DNA from: JAFNAG01 sp963824985
GTDB taxonomy: Bacteria; Acidobacteriota; UBA6911
Length of the DNA stretch: 64,000 nucleotides
NCBI GenBank assembly: GCA_963824985.1
Contig: CAWGRQ010000036.1
Coordinates: 186,001-250,000 of the forward strand
Direction of reading: 5' to 3'
Shown here: positions 17,080 through 25,860 of the stretch, piece by piece
Numbering within the stretch: the first letter of the stretch is position 1
Layout of the letters: every line of letters begins with the position of its first letter
The notes under the pieces: model-generated
The model's database searches: none
What the model was told of the DNA's origin: nothing
The model's input: the letters and a program-made list of their open reading frames with translations, nothing else
Program-made: the position numbers and the translations under genes

Positions 17080-19089
17080 TCAGTAGGGTCGGTTGTTCCG
17101 GTTTTGGGCGACATCCGTGCCGAGCGTCTTCATGTAGCCCTGAATTCCCTGGAACAGGGCACCCGCCAAAGAACGCCGGCTGGTGTCCTTTTTAAGAAGT
17201 TTCTCGTCCCGCGGATTGCTAAGGAAGGCCACCTCTGCAAGCACTGAAGGCATATCTGCACCGATCAGCACGATGAAAGGAGCGCTGCGCACGCCTCGAT
17301 TCTGGGACGTGGGCGCCATCTTGCGCATCCCCCCGTACAGATTCTTCTGAATGATTGCGGCCAGCTCTTTAGATTCTTCCATCTTGTCGGCTTGGGCAAT
17401 CCTGCGAATCAGATTCTGCAGATCGCGAATATTGTGATCCGTAGTGGCGTTTTCACGTGCCGCCACCTCGCGCGCAGCATCCGTGCGGGCAAAATCGAGG
17501 AAATAGGTCTCAACCCCGCTGATATTCCGGCTCATGGCGGAATTGGCATGGATGGACAGAAACAGGTCCGCCTTATGCTGATTTGCTATCGCAGTCCGCT
17601 CTTCGAGGGAGATGAAAGTATCATCCGTGCGGGTCATTATCACCTCGGCCCCGAGATTGTCCTCCAGCAGAATCTTCAGCTCTTTGGCCAAATGCAATAC
17701 CAGATCCTTTTCCATCAGGCCGCCCGGTCCAACAGTTCCGGTGTCATGGCCGCCGTGCCCGGGATCCAGAACGATCCTGCCGATTTTCAGACCAAGCATG
17801 CGCGTCATCGTACGGTCACCGTTACGGGTGGGAAGCGCGGTCTTGATGGCCGGAGGCGGGATGGAAGATGCGGTCGGCGCCGGGGAATTGTTTGCCAGGT
17901 CCTTCACCGCGGTTCCGCTTGACGAACCCCCGGGGAAGTTCTTTGCCGGTGCGGGATTTTCGCCGGCTCCCTCCGCGACAGGATTTTCCGCCGCCGGCTT
18001 GTTCTCGGATGCTGCCTTTGAATTCGTGCGGGCAACCGGAGGTAATAGGCCGTCCGCCTTGGCGGAACTCGCCGGGGGCGAAGCCGGAATGGAATGCGGC
18101 TGCACCGCCTGGGAGGAGCCCCTGGATTTGTCATGAACATTTATGACAATGCCGAAAGCTTCCCCGAGGTCCGAAACCTCGTAATCAGGTCCAGTGCCCA
18201 AATCGAGAACCACCCGCACCACACCGGCACGGTTCTGCCCCAGCCGCACCTGTTTGATAAACTGGTTGCCAACGGTGATCGTCTTATTTACCAGACTTCT
18301 TTCCAGACGAGCATTCTCGATATCGAAAAACACCCGGTCCGGTCCCGCCAGACGGCTCTTGCTGTAATGGACTTGGCCATCCGAAACGATGTTAACTCGC
18401 GTAAATTCCGCGCTCGAAGTGAATAATATGTTATTTACAGAAACCCAGCCGTCGGCTTTCTCCAAACCTTTGCTGAGCGACAGCTCTGCCGTTTTTGGTG
18501 CATCGGGCAAGGCCGTCACCGACAGCACGGGCGACTTGGGGCTGGGAAGACTGCCTTGGGCAGCCAGCTGCTTGGCCGCCGCCGATGACCGGTACCGAGT
18601 GCGCAATCTGTCATACGCATCCCGTGCTGCATCCTGGTCGCCCAAGGGTCCTGCGCTGATCGTGCCCAAGCGCAACAGAGCCTCGGGGCAAAAGGGGCTT
18701 TGCGGGTAATCGCCGGATAAAAACTGATACAATCGGGCGGCACTCCGGAGAGACTCCAGATCCCCCATCGTTTCTCCCATTTGCTGGTGAAGTTTGGCCG
18801 CTGCAAATATCGCGTCGTCACTGAAACCAAAGTGCGGATCCTTCTGGTACACCGTCCGGTAAACGTTGATGCACTTCAGGTAACTCTCACGTGAGGGTTC
18901 AGGTGTAGCTGCGAGGGAGGTGCTCAGGCGAGTGGCTTCATCCCAGGCCCGTTTGGCGCCTTCACGGTCCCAATCGGCACAAAGGGCAGCAATGACCGGA
19001 CCGAGAAAAGCTGCGATCCCGATTGCCAGCCGGCGCGAGACCAAACAGTTCCGCCGTAAACCACACTGGGCGTGGATCATAGAAGGCAT
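17080..19089 (-). CDS. N-acetylmuramoyl-L-alanine amidase with TPR-like and AMIN domains
   Basis: Periplasmic zinc amidase that removes peptide stems from peptidoglycan, as AmiC does at division. The order is a hydrophobic signal anchor (about 20-38), a tetratricopeptide-like region (about 50-190), an AMIN domain (about 225-335), a Pro/Ser/Ala-rich linker (about 340-430) and Amidase_3 (about 437-660). Zinc and catalytic residues are visible in VLDPGHGGHDTG, LMEKDLVL, LSIHANS and the Glu of LAEVAFLSNP. At 669 residues it is much longer than E. coli AmiC because of the added tetratricopeptide part. The start 19089 (MPSMIHA) has a GGGAG Shine-Dalgarno. The lytic transglycosylase is next upstream. 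Confidence 0.93.
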   Translation of the reverse strand: MPSMIHAQCGLRRNCLVSRRLAIGIAAFLGPVIAALCADWDREGAKRAWDEATRLSTSLAATPEPSRESYLKCINVYRTVYQKDPHFGFSDDAIFAAAKLHQQMGETMGDLESLRSAARLYQFLSGDYPQSPFCPEALLRLGTISAGPLGDQDAARDAYDRLRTRYRSSAAAKQLAAQGSLPSPKSPVLSVTALPDAPKTAELSLSKGLEKADGWVSVNNILFTSSAEFTRVNIVSDGQVHYSKSRLAGPDRVFFDIENARLERSLVNKTITVGNQFIKQVRLGQNRAGVVRVVLDLGTGPDYEVSDLGEAFGIVINVHDKSRGSSQAVQPHSIPASPPASSAKADGLLPPVARTNSKAASENKPAAENPVAEGAGENPAPAKNFPGGSSSGTAVKDLANNSPAPTASSIPPPAIKTALPTRNGDRTMTRMLGLKIGRIVLDPGHGGHDTGTVGPGGLMEKDLVLHLAKELKILLEDNLGAEVIMTRTDDTFISLEERTAIANQHKADLFLSIHANSAMSRNISGVETYFLDFARTDAAREVAARENATTDHNIRDLQNLIRRIAQADKMEESKELAAIIQKNLYGGMRKMAPTSQNRGVRSAPFIVLIGADMPSVLAEVAFLSNPRDEKLLKKDTSRRSLAGALFQGIQGYMKTLGTDVAQNRNNRPY

Positions 19090-19174
19090 CTTATGCTCCC
19101 CCCATGCCCATGTCAAGGTATAATTGAGCGAACCTGTTGATAACTAAGGTGTTTGCGGAAGGCATGCTTGATGC

Positions 19175-20035
19175 CTACCGGAAAATCACCCCTGGACCTC
19201 TGGAACTCACGACTGGGGGAATGTTGGTAAGCACCAGAACTCCCTTTTCATCGTAGTATCGAAACGTGGGCATGGGACCGGGCGCGGACTCAGAATCAAC
19301 CCCAGCCGGATCCTGTAATACCGTTTCCCGTTTACCATATCGTTGGATAATCGTGCGGACATAATCATTCGTTTCCCGAATTGCCGGAACCCTGCCAAGC
19401 CGCTGCACAAGGTTTTCCCCTGCATTATAGGCTGCCAGACTGAGAACCAGTGAATCAGGGCGATCGGAAAACATGTCGAGCAGGGAGCGCATATGCTTTA
19501 TGCCCCCGCGAATATTCTCCTCCGGATCAAAAGGGTTCGCGACGTCCAGGCGTGAAGCCGTGGCAGGCATCAACTGCATCAGGCCCTGAGCACCTTTGGG
19601 AGAAACCGCCGAGGCATTGAATCCAGATTCCGTTTCGATCATTGAATGAATTAAGGCCGGGTCTACCCCGAATTCCACTGAGTATTTTTCGATGATTTCG
19701 GAATAATCGATGCGAGCTGGCGGTTCTTGCTTTACCCCCGATGCGTTCGTCGCGCGGGAGGAGCCGGAATCTACCGGTCCTTTCAAATTGGCATTTCGTG
19801 AGGCGACCTTCTGCCCCCCGGGCTTTGTCGGCTTTGTAGAATTTGATGCGACATCCGGGGCGCCGGTGACTTTCAGGCCCCGGATCGCGGTGGTGGCCGG
19901 CGCAATATTAGTCAGTACCTTAACCCCGTTTTCATCCACAAACGAGTAGATTTGACCGAAAAGAGCCGAGCTGAAGCCAAGCAGGACAACTGCGGTTAAA
20001 GCAAGACATAGAGTGCGTGTGATTCTGGTCATCAT
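19175..20035 (-). CDS. Lytic transglycosylase (SLT domain) with duplicated flanking motif
   Basis: Cleaves the glycan strand of peptidoglycan to anhydro-muropeptides. The signal peptide spans about residues 1-27. A short IYSFVDENGVKVLTNIAP segment, resembling DUF4124, follows. A Lys/Pro/Ser-rich linker leads to the SLT domain (about 115-235): catalytic Glu in HSMIETESGFNASAVS, then GAQGLMQLMPATA, and SLAAYNAGENLVQR. At the C-terminus a second FRYYDEKGVLVLTNIPP repeats the N-terminal motif. It lies between alaS and the amidase on the same strand, pairing two peptidoglycan hydrolases. Confidence 0.92.
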   Translation of the reverse strand: MMTRITRTLCLALTAVVLLGFSSALFGQIYSFVDENGVKVLTNIAPATTAIRGLKVTGAPDVASNSTKPTKPGGQKVASRNANLKGPVDSGSSRATNASGVKQEPPARIDYSEIIEKYSVEFGVDPALIHSMIETESGFNASAVSPKGAQGLMQLMPATASRLDVANPFDPEENIRGGIKHMRSLLDMFSDRPDSLVLSLAAYNAGENLVQRLGRVPAIRETNDYVRTIIQRYGKRETVLQDPAGVDSESAPGPMPTFRYYDEKGVLVLTNIPPVVSSRGPGVIFR

Positions 20036-20101
20036 ATCCCCAAATGCGCAACTGCCAGCAATGATCTAGGACGTCCAGAGGGGGGAATAAGTCTAAAAAA
20101 T

Positions 20102-22762
20102 CTATTGATCGACATCCAGGAGCGCCTGAACGATCGCATAGCTACGTTCTATCGCATCGGCCAATCCGGAGGAATCTTTACCTCCAGCCTCCGCGAGTTC
20201 AGGCTTGCCCCCGCCGGATCCCGCAACCAGTGGTGCGATTTCCTTGATGAGTTTGCCGGCCGGGATCCGACTGGATAGGTCGGCGGTAACCATTACAACG
20301 AGAGCTGCCTTCTCTTCCTGGGGCGCCCCCAGGATTACGACTCCAGTCCCAAGCTTCTGCTTTAGTTCATCCGCCAACACCCGCATTGCGGCACGATCCA
20401 TCTCTGGAAAAACGTGAGCGAGCACCTTTATTCCGCCGATCTCTCGGACTCCGGCCATCAATCCGGAAATACCGGACCGGGCGATCTGAAACTTGAGATC
20501 CTCAACCTGGCGCTGTAGTTCGCGGATCTTAATGTTCATTTTATCCATATATGATGGGATATCTATCGACATTACCTTATGTTCTACTTGAATATGTTGG
20601 AGTAACTGTTCATCTGCACGGAATCTTTGGAGGGCGGCTCGCCCGGTCACGGCTTCCATTCGTCGAACTCCGGCGGAAATGCCGCCTTCCGCAGTGATCT
20701 TGAACAATCCGATGGCACCGGTAGCTGTAACGTGGGTCCCCCCACAGAGCTCCTTGCTGTAACCGGGAATTTCGACTACCCTCACCTTATCCTGGTATTT
20801 CTCTCCGAACAGAGCGACCGCGCCTGAATTCATGGCCTGATCCAGATCCATAAGGATTGTATGTAGGGAGACATCGCGCCAGATTTGTTCATTGACTTCA
20901 TCCTCGATCCTTTCCAGTTCCGCTGGGCTCAAAGGGCTGAAGTGGCTGAAATCAAACCGCATCCTGTCGGCGGTCACCAGGGATCCGGCCTGTTTGACGT
21001 GAATTCCGATTACCTTCCGTAATGCTGCGTGCACCAGGTGAGTCGCCGTGTGATTTTTCATCGTCTGGCGCCGCTTTTCCAAATCGACCGCAGCCTCAAC
21101 AGCATCCCCGGCCTGAAAACTCCCCTCCAGCATGGCAACCAGATGAGTAATGGTTGTGCCTCGAAACAGCGTATTCGAGACCTTGGCTTTGCCGTCGCCC
21201 GAAGTGAGGAATCCGGTATCACCCACCTGTCCACCGGATTCGGCGTAAAACGGCGTCTGATCGAGCACAATTTCACCCTCCTGCCCAGCCTCGATTGATG
21301 CAGCAGGCTCGCCATCTACAAGAATCGCAACGATTTGAGCTGATACCGGTTCTGGCACCCCATAGCCCACGAAGGTGGTTTTCCCCTGGAAGACCGAGCG
21401 CGCGACCTGTTCCCGGACTTTGCCTGCCCGGTAGTCCTGACGCGAACGCTCGCGCTGCCCTTCAAGCGCCCCAACGAAACCGGCTTCATCGACAGCCATG
21501 CCGCGCTCCTGGGCAAGGTCTTCAATGATTTCAAGGGGAAGACCGCGGGTGTCATAGAGGAAAAACGCCTCGGGGCCAGGAATTGTCCGCGTGCCGGTTG
21601 CCTGGAGTCTGGCGACTCGATCGTTAAAATCTCTCAATCCCTGCGCCAGCGTGTCGGCGAACGACTCCTCCTCCTGTTTGATGACTCGAGCAATTGTGTC
21701 GCGAACGCCAACAAGTTCAGGGTAGGCCTCCTTCATCAGGGCAACAACTCTTCCTGCTACCTGATACAGGAACGGGCCTTCGATATTGAGCTTCTTTCCG
21801 TGCACAATTGCGCGTCGCATGATTTTCCGCAAAACATATCCGCGCTTGTCGTTCCCCGGGTATTGCCCGTCCGCTACCACGAATGTCGCAGCACGCGCGT
21901 GATCGGCAATGATACGCATGGAGACATCGTCACTTGGGTTGGTGCCGTATTCGATGTTTGAGATCGACGATATTTCCTGGATCAGAGGTTGGAACAGATC
22001 GGTATCGTAGTTTGTCTCCTTCCCCTGCAAAATGGTTGTGATCCGCTCCAATCCCATGCCCGTGTCTATCGAAGGGGAAGGGAGCGGCGAAATCGACCCG
22101 GTGGCATCCCGGTTGTATTGCATGAAAACCAGGTTCCAGACCTCCACCCAGCGACCGCACGAGCAGGTGAGATCGCAATCGCCGTGCCCGGGAACGGGGC
22201 TGCTCCCGAAGTCGTAGTGAATCTCCGAGCAGGGCCCGCAAGGTCCTGTATCTCCCATGGCCCAGAAATTGTCGGCTTCGTCCAGCCGCAAAATCTTCCC
22301 TGCCGGCACTCCGACTTCCTTATGCCAGATATTCCATGCAGCATCGTCTTCGCGGAAAACGGTCACCCACAAGCGGTTGGGGTCGATCTGATATTCCCGG
22401 GTGACCAGATCCCATCCGAAACGAACTGCCTCCGATTTGAAATAGTCGCCGAAAGAAAAATTGCCCAGCATCTCGAAAAACGTGTGGTGTCGGTTGGAAT
22501 GCCCTACGTCCTTGAAATCGTTGTGTTTTCCGCTTACCCGCATGCATCGTTGACTGCTGGCAGCTCGCGTGTAAGGGCGTTTTTCATTCCCCAGAAAGAC
22601 ATCCTTGAATTGATTCATGCCGGCATTTGTGAACAGCAAGGTAGGGTCGTTATAGGGGATCAGGGATGAGCTGGGTACAATCTGGTGCCCATTGCGCTCG
22701 AAGAACTTGAGAAAAGCCGCGCGAATCTGGTTGCTGCTTGGCAAGTTAATCTCCAATTTCAA
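20102..22762 (-). CDS. alaS: Alanyl-tRNA synthetase
   Basis: Charges tRNA-Ala; class II synthetase with a separate editing domain. 886 residues, full length. The N-terminus is typical (IRAAFLKFFERNGHQIVPSS, LFTNAGMNQFKDVFLG, RMRVSGKHNDFKDVG-like). The editing site has the metal-binding HTATHLVHAAL and CGGTHVTATGAIG. The C-terminal DHHA1-type domain ends in the glycine-rich GSGGGKPELAEAGG. The start overlaps the recX stop by 17 bp, a conserved recX-alaS-type arrangement. 66 bp separate it from the lytic transglycosylase. Confidence 0.97.
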   Translation of the reverse strand: MKLEINLPSSNQIRAAFLKFFERNGHQIVPSSSLIPYNDPTLLFTNAGMNQFKDVFLGNEKRPYTRAASSQRCMRVSGKHNDFKDVGHSNRHHTFFEMLGNFSFGDYFKSEAVRFGWDLVTREYQIDPNRLWVTVFREDDAAWNIWHKEVGVPAGKILRLDEADNFWAMGDTGPCGPCSEIHYDFGSSPVPGHGDCDLTCSCGRWVEVWNLVFMQYNRDATGSISPLPSPSIDTGMGLERITTILQGKETNYDTDLFQPLIQEISSISNIEYGTNPSDDVSMRIIADHARAATFVVADGQYPGNDKRGYVLRKIMRRAIVHGKKLNIEGPFLYQVAGRVVALMKEAYPELVGVRDTIARVIKQEEESFADTLAQGLRDFNDRVARLQATGTRTIPGPEAFFLYDTRGLPLEIIEDLAQERGMAVDEAGFVGALEGQRERSRQDYRAGKVREQVARSVFQGKTTFVGYGVPEPVSAQIVAILVDGEPAASIEAGQEGEIVLDQTPFYAESGGQVGDTGFLTSGDGKAKVSNTLFRGTTITHLVAMLEGSFQAGDAVEAAVDLEKRRQTMKNHTATHLVHAALRKVIGIHVKQAGSLVTADRMRFDFSHFSPLSPAELERIEDEVNEQIWRDVSLHTILMDLDQAMNSGAVALFGEKYQDKVRVVEIPGYSKELCGGTHVTATGAIGLFKITAEGGISAGVRRMEAVTGRAALQRFRADEQLLQHIQVEHKVMSIDIPSYMDKMNIKIRELQRQVEDLKFQIARSGISGLMAGVREIGGIKVLAHVFPEMDRAAMRVLADELKQKLGTGVVILGAPQEEKAALVVMVTADLSSRIPAGKLIKEIAPLVAGSGGGKPELAEAGGKDSSGLADAIERSYAIVQALLDVDQ

Positions 22763-23234
22763 ATTGCTGCCATGCGGCTGCCGGAATCTTCTGGCGCAAG
22801 AGGTTCCAGATCACATCCTCCCGGAAGCCGCGTCGCTGTAAATGCATAAATAATTTGCGGATAGCCTTTCGGTCGGCCGGCCATGGCTGCTTGCGAAACC
22901 GCCGCTCGAGATAACCCTCCAGGGCGACGCCATCATTGACCTGCTGACCCAACCGCCGGATAGTCTCATCTGCCATCGAAGCGGATATGTGGCGGCGTTT
23001 CAGCATCTGCATCACGCGCAGCACGCCCCAACCCTCATCCCGCATCCATCGAACGGCAGAATTATACGCATAGTCGGCATCATTGAGAAGGTTCAGCTCG
23101 CGGAGGCGATCCAGGACGGGTTCGATCCGGCTTTCTTCTCCGAATTTCAGCAGTTTCGCGCGCAATTCCCCCCGGCTATGAGCCCGCCTTGCAAGAAGTG
23201 AGGCGGCCTTATGCATGAGCTCAGGGTCTGTCAT
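22746..23234 (-). CDS. recX: Regulatory protein RecX
   Basis: Small modulator of RecA filaments. About 162 residues, all helical, with the RecX pattern: AASLLARRAHSRGELRAKLL, a VLDRLRELNLLNDADYAYNS segment and MLKRRHISASMADETI. The C-terminal GFREDVIWNLL fits the family. The likely start is ATG at 23234 (MTDPELMHKAAS). This ATG and the first codons lie inside an arm of the inverted-repeat element at 23221-23411. An ATG at 23216 (MHKAASLLARR) would give a start outside the repeat. Codons further upstream (to 23327) are inside the repeat and are not credible. recA is not in the window. Confidence 0.85.
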   Translation of the reverse strand: MTDPELMHKAASLLARRAHSRGELRAKLLKFGEESRIEPVLDRLRELNLLNDADYAYNSAVRWMRDEGWGVLRVMQMLKRRHISASMADETIRRLGQQVNDGVALEGYLERRFRKQPWPADRKAIRKLFMHLQRRGFREDVIWNLLRQKIPAAAWQQFEIGD

Positions 23235-23411
23235 GGAATAACAGGTCCAGTTTGGCGCGAGCGCCGGGCTGGCAGATGCAAGGCGCCGCGACGCAGGCGA
23301 TGTGGTGACATCGTCGAGGGGCGGCAACGCCGCAGATGCCTGCCCGCCGCCGCGCCCCTACGGGCTGCGGACCGCAGCAAAGTGGGCCTGTTATTCCATG
23401 ACAGACCCTTA
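23221..23411. repeat. MITE-like element with 34-bp inverted ends
   Basis: The ends 23221-23254 and 23378-23411 match in opposite orientation at about 30 of 34 positions (core GGTCTGTCATGGAATAACAG). The roughly 120-bp centre is GC-rich and full of small self-complementary stretches. A solo copy of the right arm is at 37657-37692. The element fills the gap between recX and pilT and carries no gene. No target-site duplication could be identified with confidence. Confidence 0.8.
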
Positions 23412-23430
23412 GGATCGCAACCCGCCTTCA

Positions 23431-24558
23431 TCACGAATTGTGACCTGAAAGCTCGTCTTCCATGGCTTCGATAGCTGCGTCCTTAGTGGTGTAAATCCCC
23501 TGCACCCGGAGCTTGAACTCATCGGGATTGGTGGCGTATTCGAGGGCGTCCTCGTAAGTAATGCGTCCGGCTTTGTAGTGGTCGTAAATCGACTGATCGA
23601 AGGTCTGCATGCCGTATTGTGAGGTCCCTGCGGCGATGGCCTGGCGAATCAGGCGGGTTTTTTCGGGATCCAGGATGCAGTTGCGGATATATTCCGTGAC
23701 GATCATCACCTCGATGGCCGGGACGCGCCCGCGCACATCGGATCGGCGGATCAGGCGCATGGAAATAACCGAGCGCAGCACCATGCCGAGCTGCAGCCGG
23801 ATCTGGCGCTGCTGGTGCGAAGGGAAAACAGCGATGATACGGTTGATGGTTTCCAAGGCATCGACGGTATGAAGCGTGCTGAAAACCAAATGCCCGGTTT
23901 CTGCCGCCAGCAGGGCGGTCTCGATGGTCTCCAGATCTCGCATCTCGCCGACCAGGATGACATCGGGATCCTGCCGGAGAGCGCTCCGAAGAGCATCGCC
24001 AAAGCTGGAGGCATCCACCAAGATTTCCCGCTGGCTGAAAATGCTCAAACGGTCATTGTGCAGGAACTCGATGGGATCCTCGATGGTAATGATGTGCCGG
24101 GTGAGATTCTCGTTGATGTAGTTGAGCATGGAAGCGATGCTGGTGGACTTGCCGCTGCCCGTGGTTCCCGTAACCAGCACCAGACCGCGCGGTTCCCGCG
24201 CGATCTTTTGCAGGACCTTGGGGAGCAGCAGGTCATCGAAGCTCAGCACGCTGACGGGGATGGCGCGAATCGAAATGGAAACGGATCCTCGCTGCTGGAA
24301 CACATTTACCCGGAAACGCCCATGCCCTTTCAGGCCATAGCCCAAATCGATCTCCGCATGGTCCCGAAAACGCTGCTTCTGCTTGTTGGTCATGATGGAG
24401 AACGCCATCATGAGCGTGTCCTCTTTGGTGATTTTGCCGAAGTCCCCGAGGGGCAGAAGCTCGCCGCTTACACGGATGTGGGGAAAGGCGGCGACTTTGA
24501 GATGCAGGTCCGAAGCCCCTTTCGAAACCATGGTACGGAGAAGATCATCAAGGTTCAT
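23431..24558 (-). CDS. pilT: Type IV pilus retraction ATPase PilT
   Basis: Hexameric ATPase that drives type IV pilus retraction (twitching). About 375 residues. The N-terminal domain contains MVSKGASDLHLKVAAFP. Walker A is GTTGSGKST; the Asp box region is HIITIEDPIEFLH; Walker B is DPDVILVGEMRDLETI; the His box is STLHTVDALETINRI. PilU is a close relative, so PilT versus PilU is not absolute. The start at 24558 (MNLDDLLRTMV) has GAGGA upstream; starts at 24564 or 24594 exist, but a promoter mapped here would begin the transcript downstream of 24594. No other pilus genes are nearby. Confidence 0.92.
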   Translation of the reverse strand: MNLDDLLRTMVSKGASDLHLKVAAFPHIRVSGELLPLGDFGKITKEDTLMMAFSIMTNKQKQRFRDHAEIDLGYGLKGHGRFRVNVFQQRGSVSISIRAIPVSVLSFDDLLLPKVLQKIAREPRGLVLVTGTTGSGKSTSIASMLNYINENLTRHIITIEDPIEFLHNDRLSIFSQREILVDASSFGDALRSALRQDPDVILVGEMRDLETIETALLAAETGHLVFSTLHTVDALETINRIIAVFPSHQQRQIRLQLGMVLRSVISMRLIRRSDVRGRVPAIEVMIVTEYIRNCILDPEKTRLIRQAIAAGTSQYGMQTFDQSIYDHYKAGRITYEDALEYATNPDEFKLRVQGIYTTKDAAIEAMEDELSGHNS

Positions 24559-24592
24559 TGGCATCCTCGCGCAAAAGCCCTTGGGCGTGGCC

Positions 24593-24622
24593 ATGTTATG
24601 AGCGGCCGGCCCCGGGTGTCAA
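24593..24622 (-). promoter_or_regulatory. Sigma70-type promoter of pilT
   Basis: On the minus strand, TTGACA (complement of 24617-24622) and TAACAT (complement of 24593-24598) are 18 bp apart. The expected start of transcription is near 24586, which supports the 24564/24558 pilT starts and argues against 24594. Confidence 0.55.
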
Positions 24623-24652
24623 GCCGAATTCCTTGTATGCAAAGGCTTTCCC

Positions 24653-24681
24653 TTGACTGTATCACATGCTTTCCGTAAGAT
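24653..24681 (+). promoter_or_regulatory. Sigma70-type promoter of the small membrane-protein operon
   Basis: TTGACT (24653-24658), a 17-bp spacer and TAAGAT (24676-24681). It is divergent from the pilT promoter. The transcript start, expected near 24688, is about three bases before the ATG at 24691, so this operon may be read from a leaderless message. Confidence 0.55.
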
Positions 24682-24690
24682 TTGTGACCT

Positions 24691-25110
24691 ATGGACATGG
24701 AAACATATTCTCCGGAGGTCAATGCGCTCCCCTCGGCAGGAAACTTCCTCAAGGCCTTAGCCGCCTGCATCGCTGCGGCGCTGATTCCGGGTTTGGGGCA
24801 TGCCATCTTGCGGAAATGGGATCGGGCACTCGTCTTCCTTGGCTCCATCTGCACCATGTTCGCCCTCGGCTTGTACCTGGATGGCAGGCTCTTCAATCCC
24901 GATTTCTCAGATTTTTTCTCCATCCTCAAATTTGTCGCCGATGCCGGAACCGGGATTCCTTATTGGCTGGCCTGGCTGCGCGGACTGGGCGCCGGTGATC
25001 CCGCGGTTTATACCTACGATTTCGGCAACGTGTTTGTTTATAGCGCCGGGTTGCTGAACATGCTGATCATCGTGGACGCATTCGACATTGCCATGGGGAG
25101 AAAAGAGTGA
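24691..25110 (+). CDS. Small integral membrane protein (DUF6677-like)
   Basis: 139 residues with three or four hydrophobic segments: AACIAAALIPGLGHAIL (about 24-40), ALVFLGSICTMFALGLYL (about 46-63), a central YWLAWLRG stretch, and FVYSAGLLNMLIIVDAFDIA (about 114-133). The IPGLGHAI and MLIIVDAFDIAMG patterns fit a family I recall as DUF6677, seen in acidobacteria. No catalytic residues stand out, and the role is unknown. It is first of three membrane genes; its stop overlaps the next gene's GTG by four bases. An SD-like GGAGGT occurs inside the gene (24713-24718), but no in-frame start follows it. Confidence 0.75.
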   Translation: MDMETYSPEVNALPSAGNFLKALAACIAAALIPGLGHAILRKWDRALVFLGSICTMFALGLYLDGRLFNPDFSDFFSILKFVADAGTGIPYWLAWLRGLGAGDPAVYTYDFGNVFVYSAGLLNMLIIVDAFDIAMGRKE

Positions 25111-25280
25111 AGAATCACATGCTCCTCATGGTACTTTTCAGCGTCATGGTTTCCCTGGTTTTTACTTTCCTTACGAAGAGTGGAATCAGGGAAAGAGTTA
25201 AGTATTTCTTCCTGCTGCTGGCTTCTTTCGTTCTCATTTCGATTTTAGTCGGCTGGGTTATGTATCCCTTCCCATTCTGA
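25107..25280 (+). CDS. 57-residue two-helix membrane protein
   Basis: A GTG start at 25107 overlaps the upstream stop (GTGA), and an open frame runs to TGA at 25278-25280. The translation begins VKNHMLLMVLFSVMVSLVFT and continues with a short basic loop (TKSGIRERVK) and a second helix (YFLLLASFVLISILVGW). The result is two transmembrane segments with a positive loop. VanZ-type coding starts seven bases later. The tight four-base overlap on one side, and composition typical of membrane proteins, argue that it is real. I do not recognise the family. Confidence 0.7.
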   Translation: MKNHMLLMVLFSVMVSLVFTFLTKSGIRERVKYFFLLLASFVLISILVGWVMYPFPF

Positions 25281-25286
25281 GTTCCC

Positions 25287-25769
25287 ATGCCGCTCAATGT
25301 GAGGAGACCCGCCACCGCCGGACTGCGCTTTTTGCTGTTTCGGCTCCCGCTGCTCCTCTACTTGGGGGTGATTTTCCTTTCCAGTTCCGGACCCGTCACC
25401 TCTTCGACTTTGCGGGCATTTCCCGACTATGTCCTGCACGGCGCCGGATATGCACTGCTTTATGCGCTGGCTTTCTGGGCGCTCCATGAAGGACTGTCGC
25501 CCCGGGAAGGGCGCGGCGGGTACTGGTTGCCGGCTGTGATCACCGTTCTATACGGAGCGACTGACGAGTTTCATCAGAGCTTTGTGCCAATGCGCGACGC
25601 ATCGGTCAGGGATCTGATTGCCGACGCCGCCGGTGCGTTTTTCGGATGGCTCCTGGTAAAGCCGGCTCGGAGTCTGATGGCCTCGCCGTCCGCACCCTCC
25701 AAGGACCGGGCAATGCCTGAGGGGAACCAGGTCCGGCCCCGCCCAAATGCGGTGCCACCGGACAGGTGA
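25287..25769 (+). CDS. VanZ-family membrane protein
   Basis: 160 residues. The VanZ fold is visible as helices LLFRLPLLLYLGVIFLSSS (about 16-34), DYVLHGAGYALLYALAFWAL (about 47-66) with the conserved His, the ATDEFHQSFVPMRDASVRDL motif (about 90-109) and a final GAFFGWLLV helix. The C-terminal 30 residues are Pro/Arg-rich and probably cytoplasmic. VanZ proteins are linked to teicoplanin resistance and to unknown envelope roles; substrate unknown. It is last in the three-gene membrane operon, seven bases after the 57-residue protein. Confidence 0.9.
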   Translation: MPLNVRRPATAGLRFLLFRLPLLLYLGVIFLSSSGPVTSSTLRAFPDYVLHGAGYALLYALAFWALHEGLSPREGRGGYWLPAVITVLYGATDEFHQSFVPMRDASVRDLIADAAGAFFGWLLVKPARSLMASPSAPSKDRAMPEGNQVRPRPNAVPPDR

Positions 25770-25785
25770 CCTGGACGCTTGCCAT

Positions 25786-25794
25786 TGCTATAAT
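25786..25794 (+). promoter_or_regulatory. Extended -10 promoter upstream of fabG
   Basis: TG-C-TATAAT (25786-25794) is a perfect extended -10 element. No good -35 is seen 17 bp upstream. The expected start is near 25801, leaving a leader of about 60 bp before fabG. Confidence 0.5.
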
Positions 25795-25860
25795 TGCCGC
25801 TGTTCCGGCGCGCAGGGAACATGAAATACGAACGTTTCAAAAACCATTAGGAACGATGCC

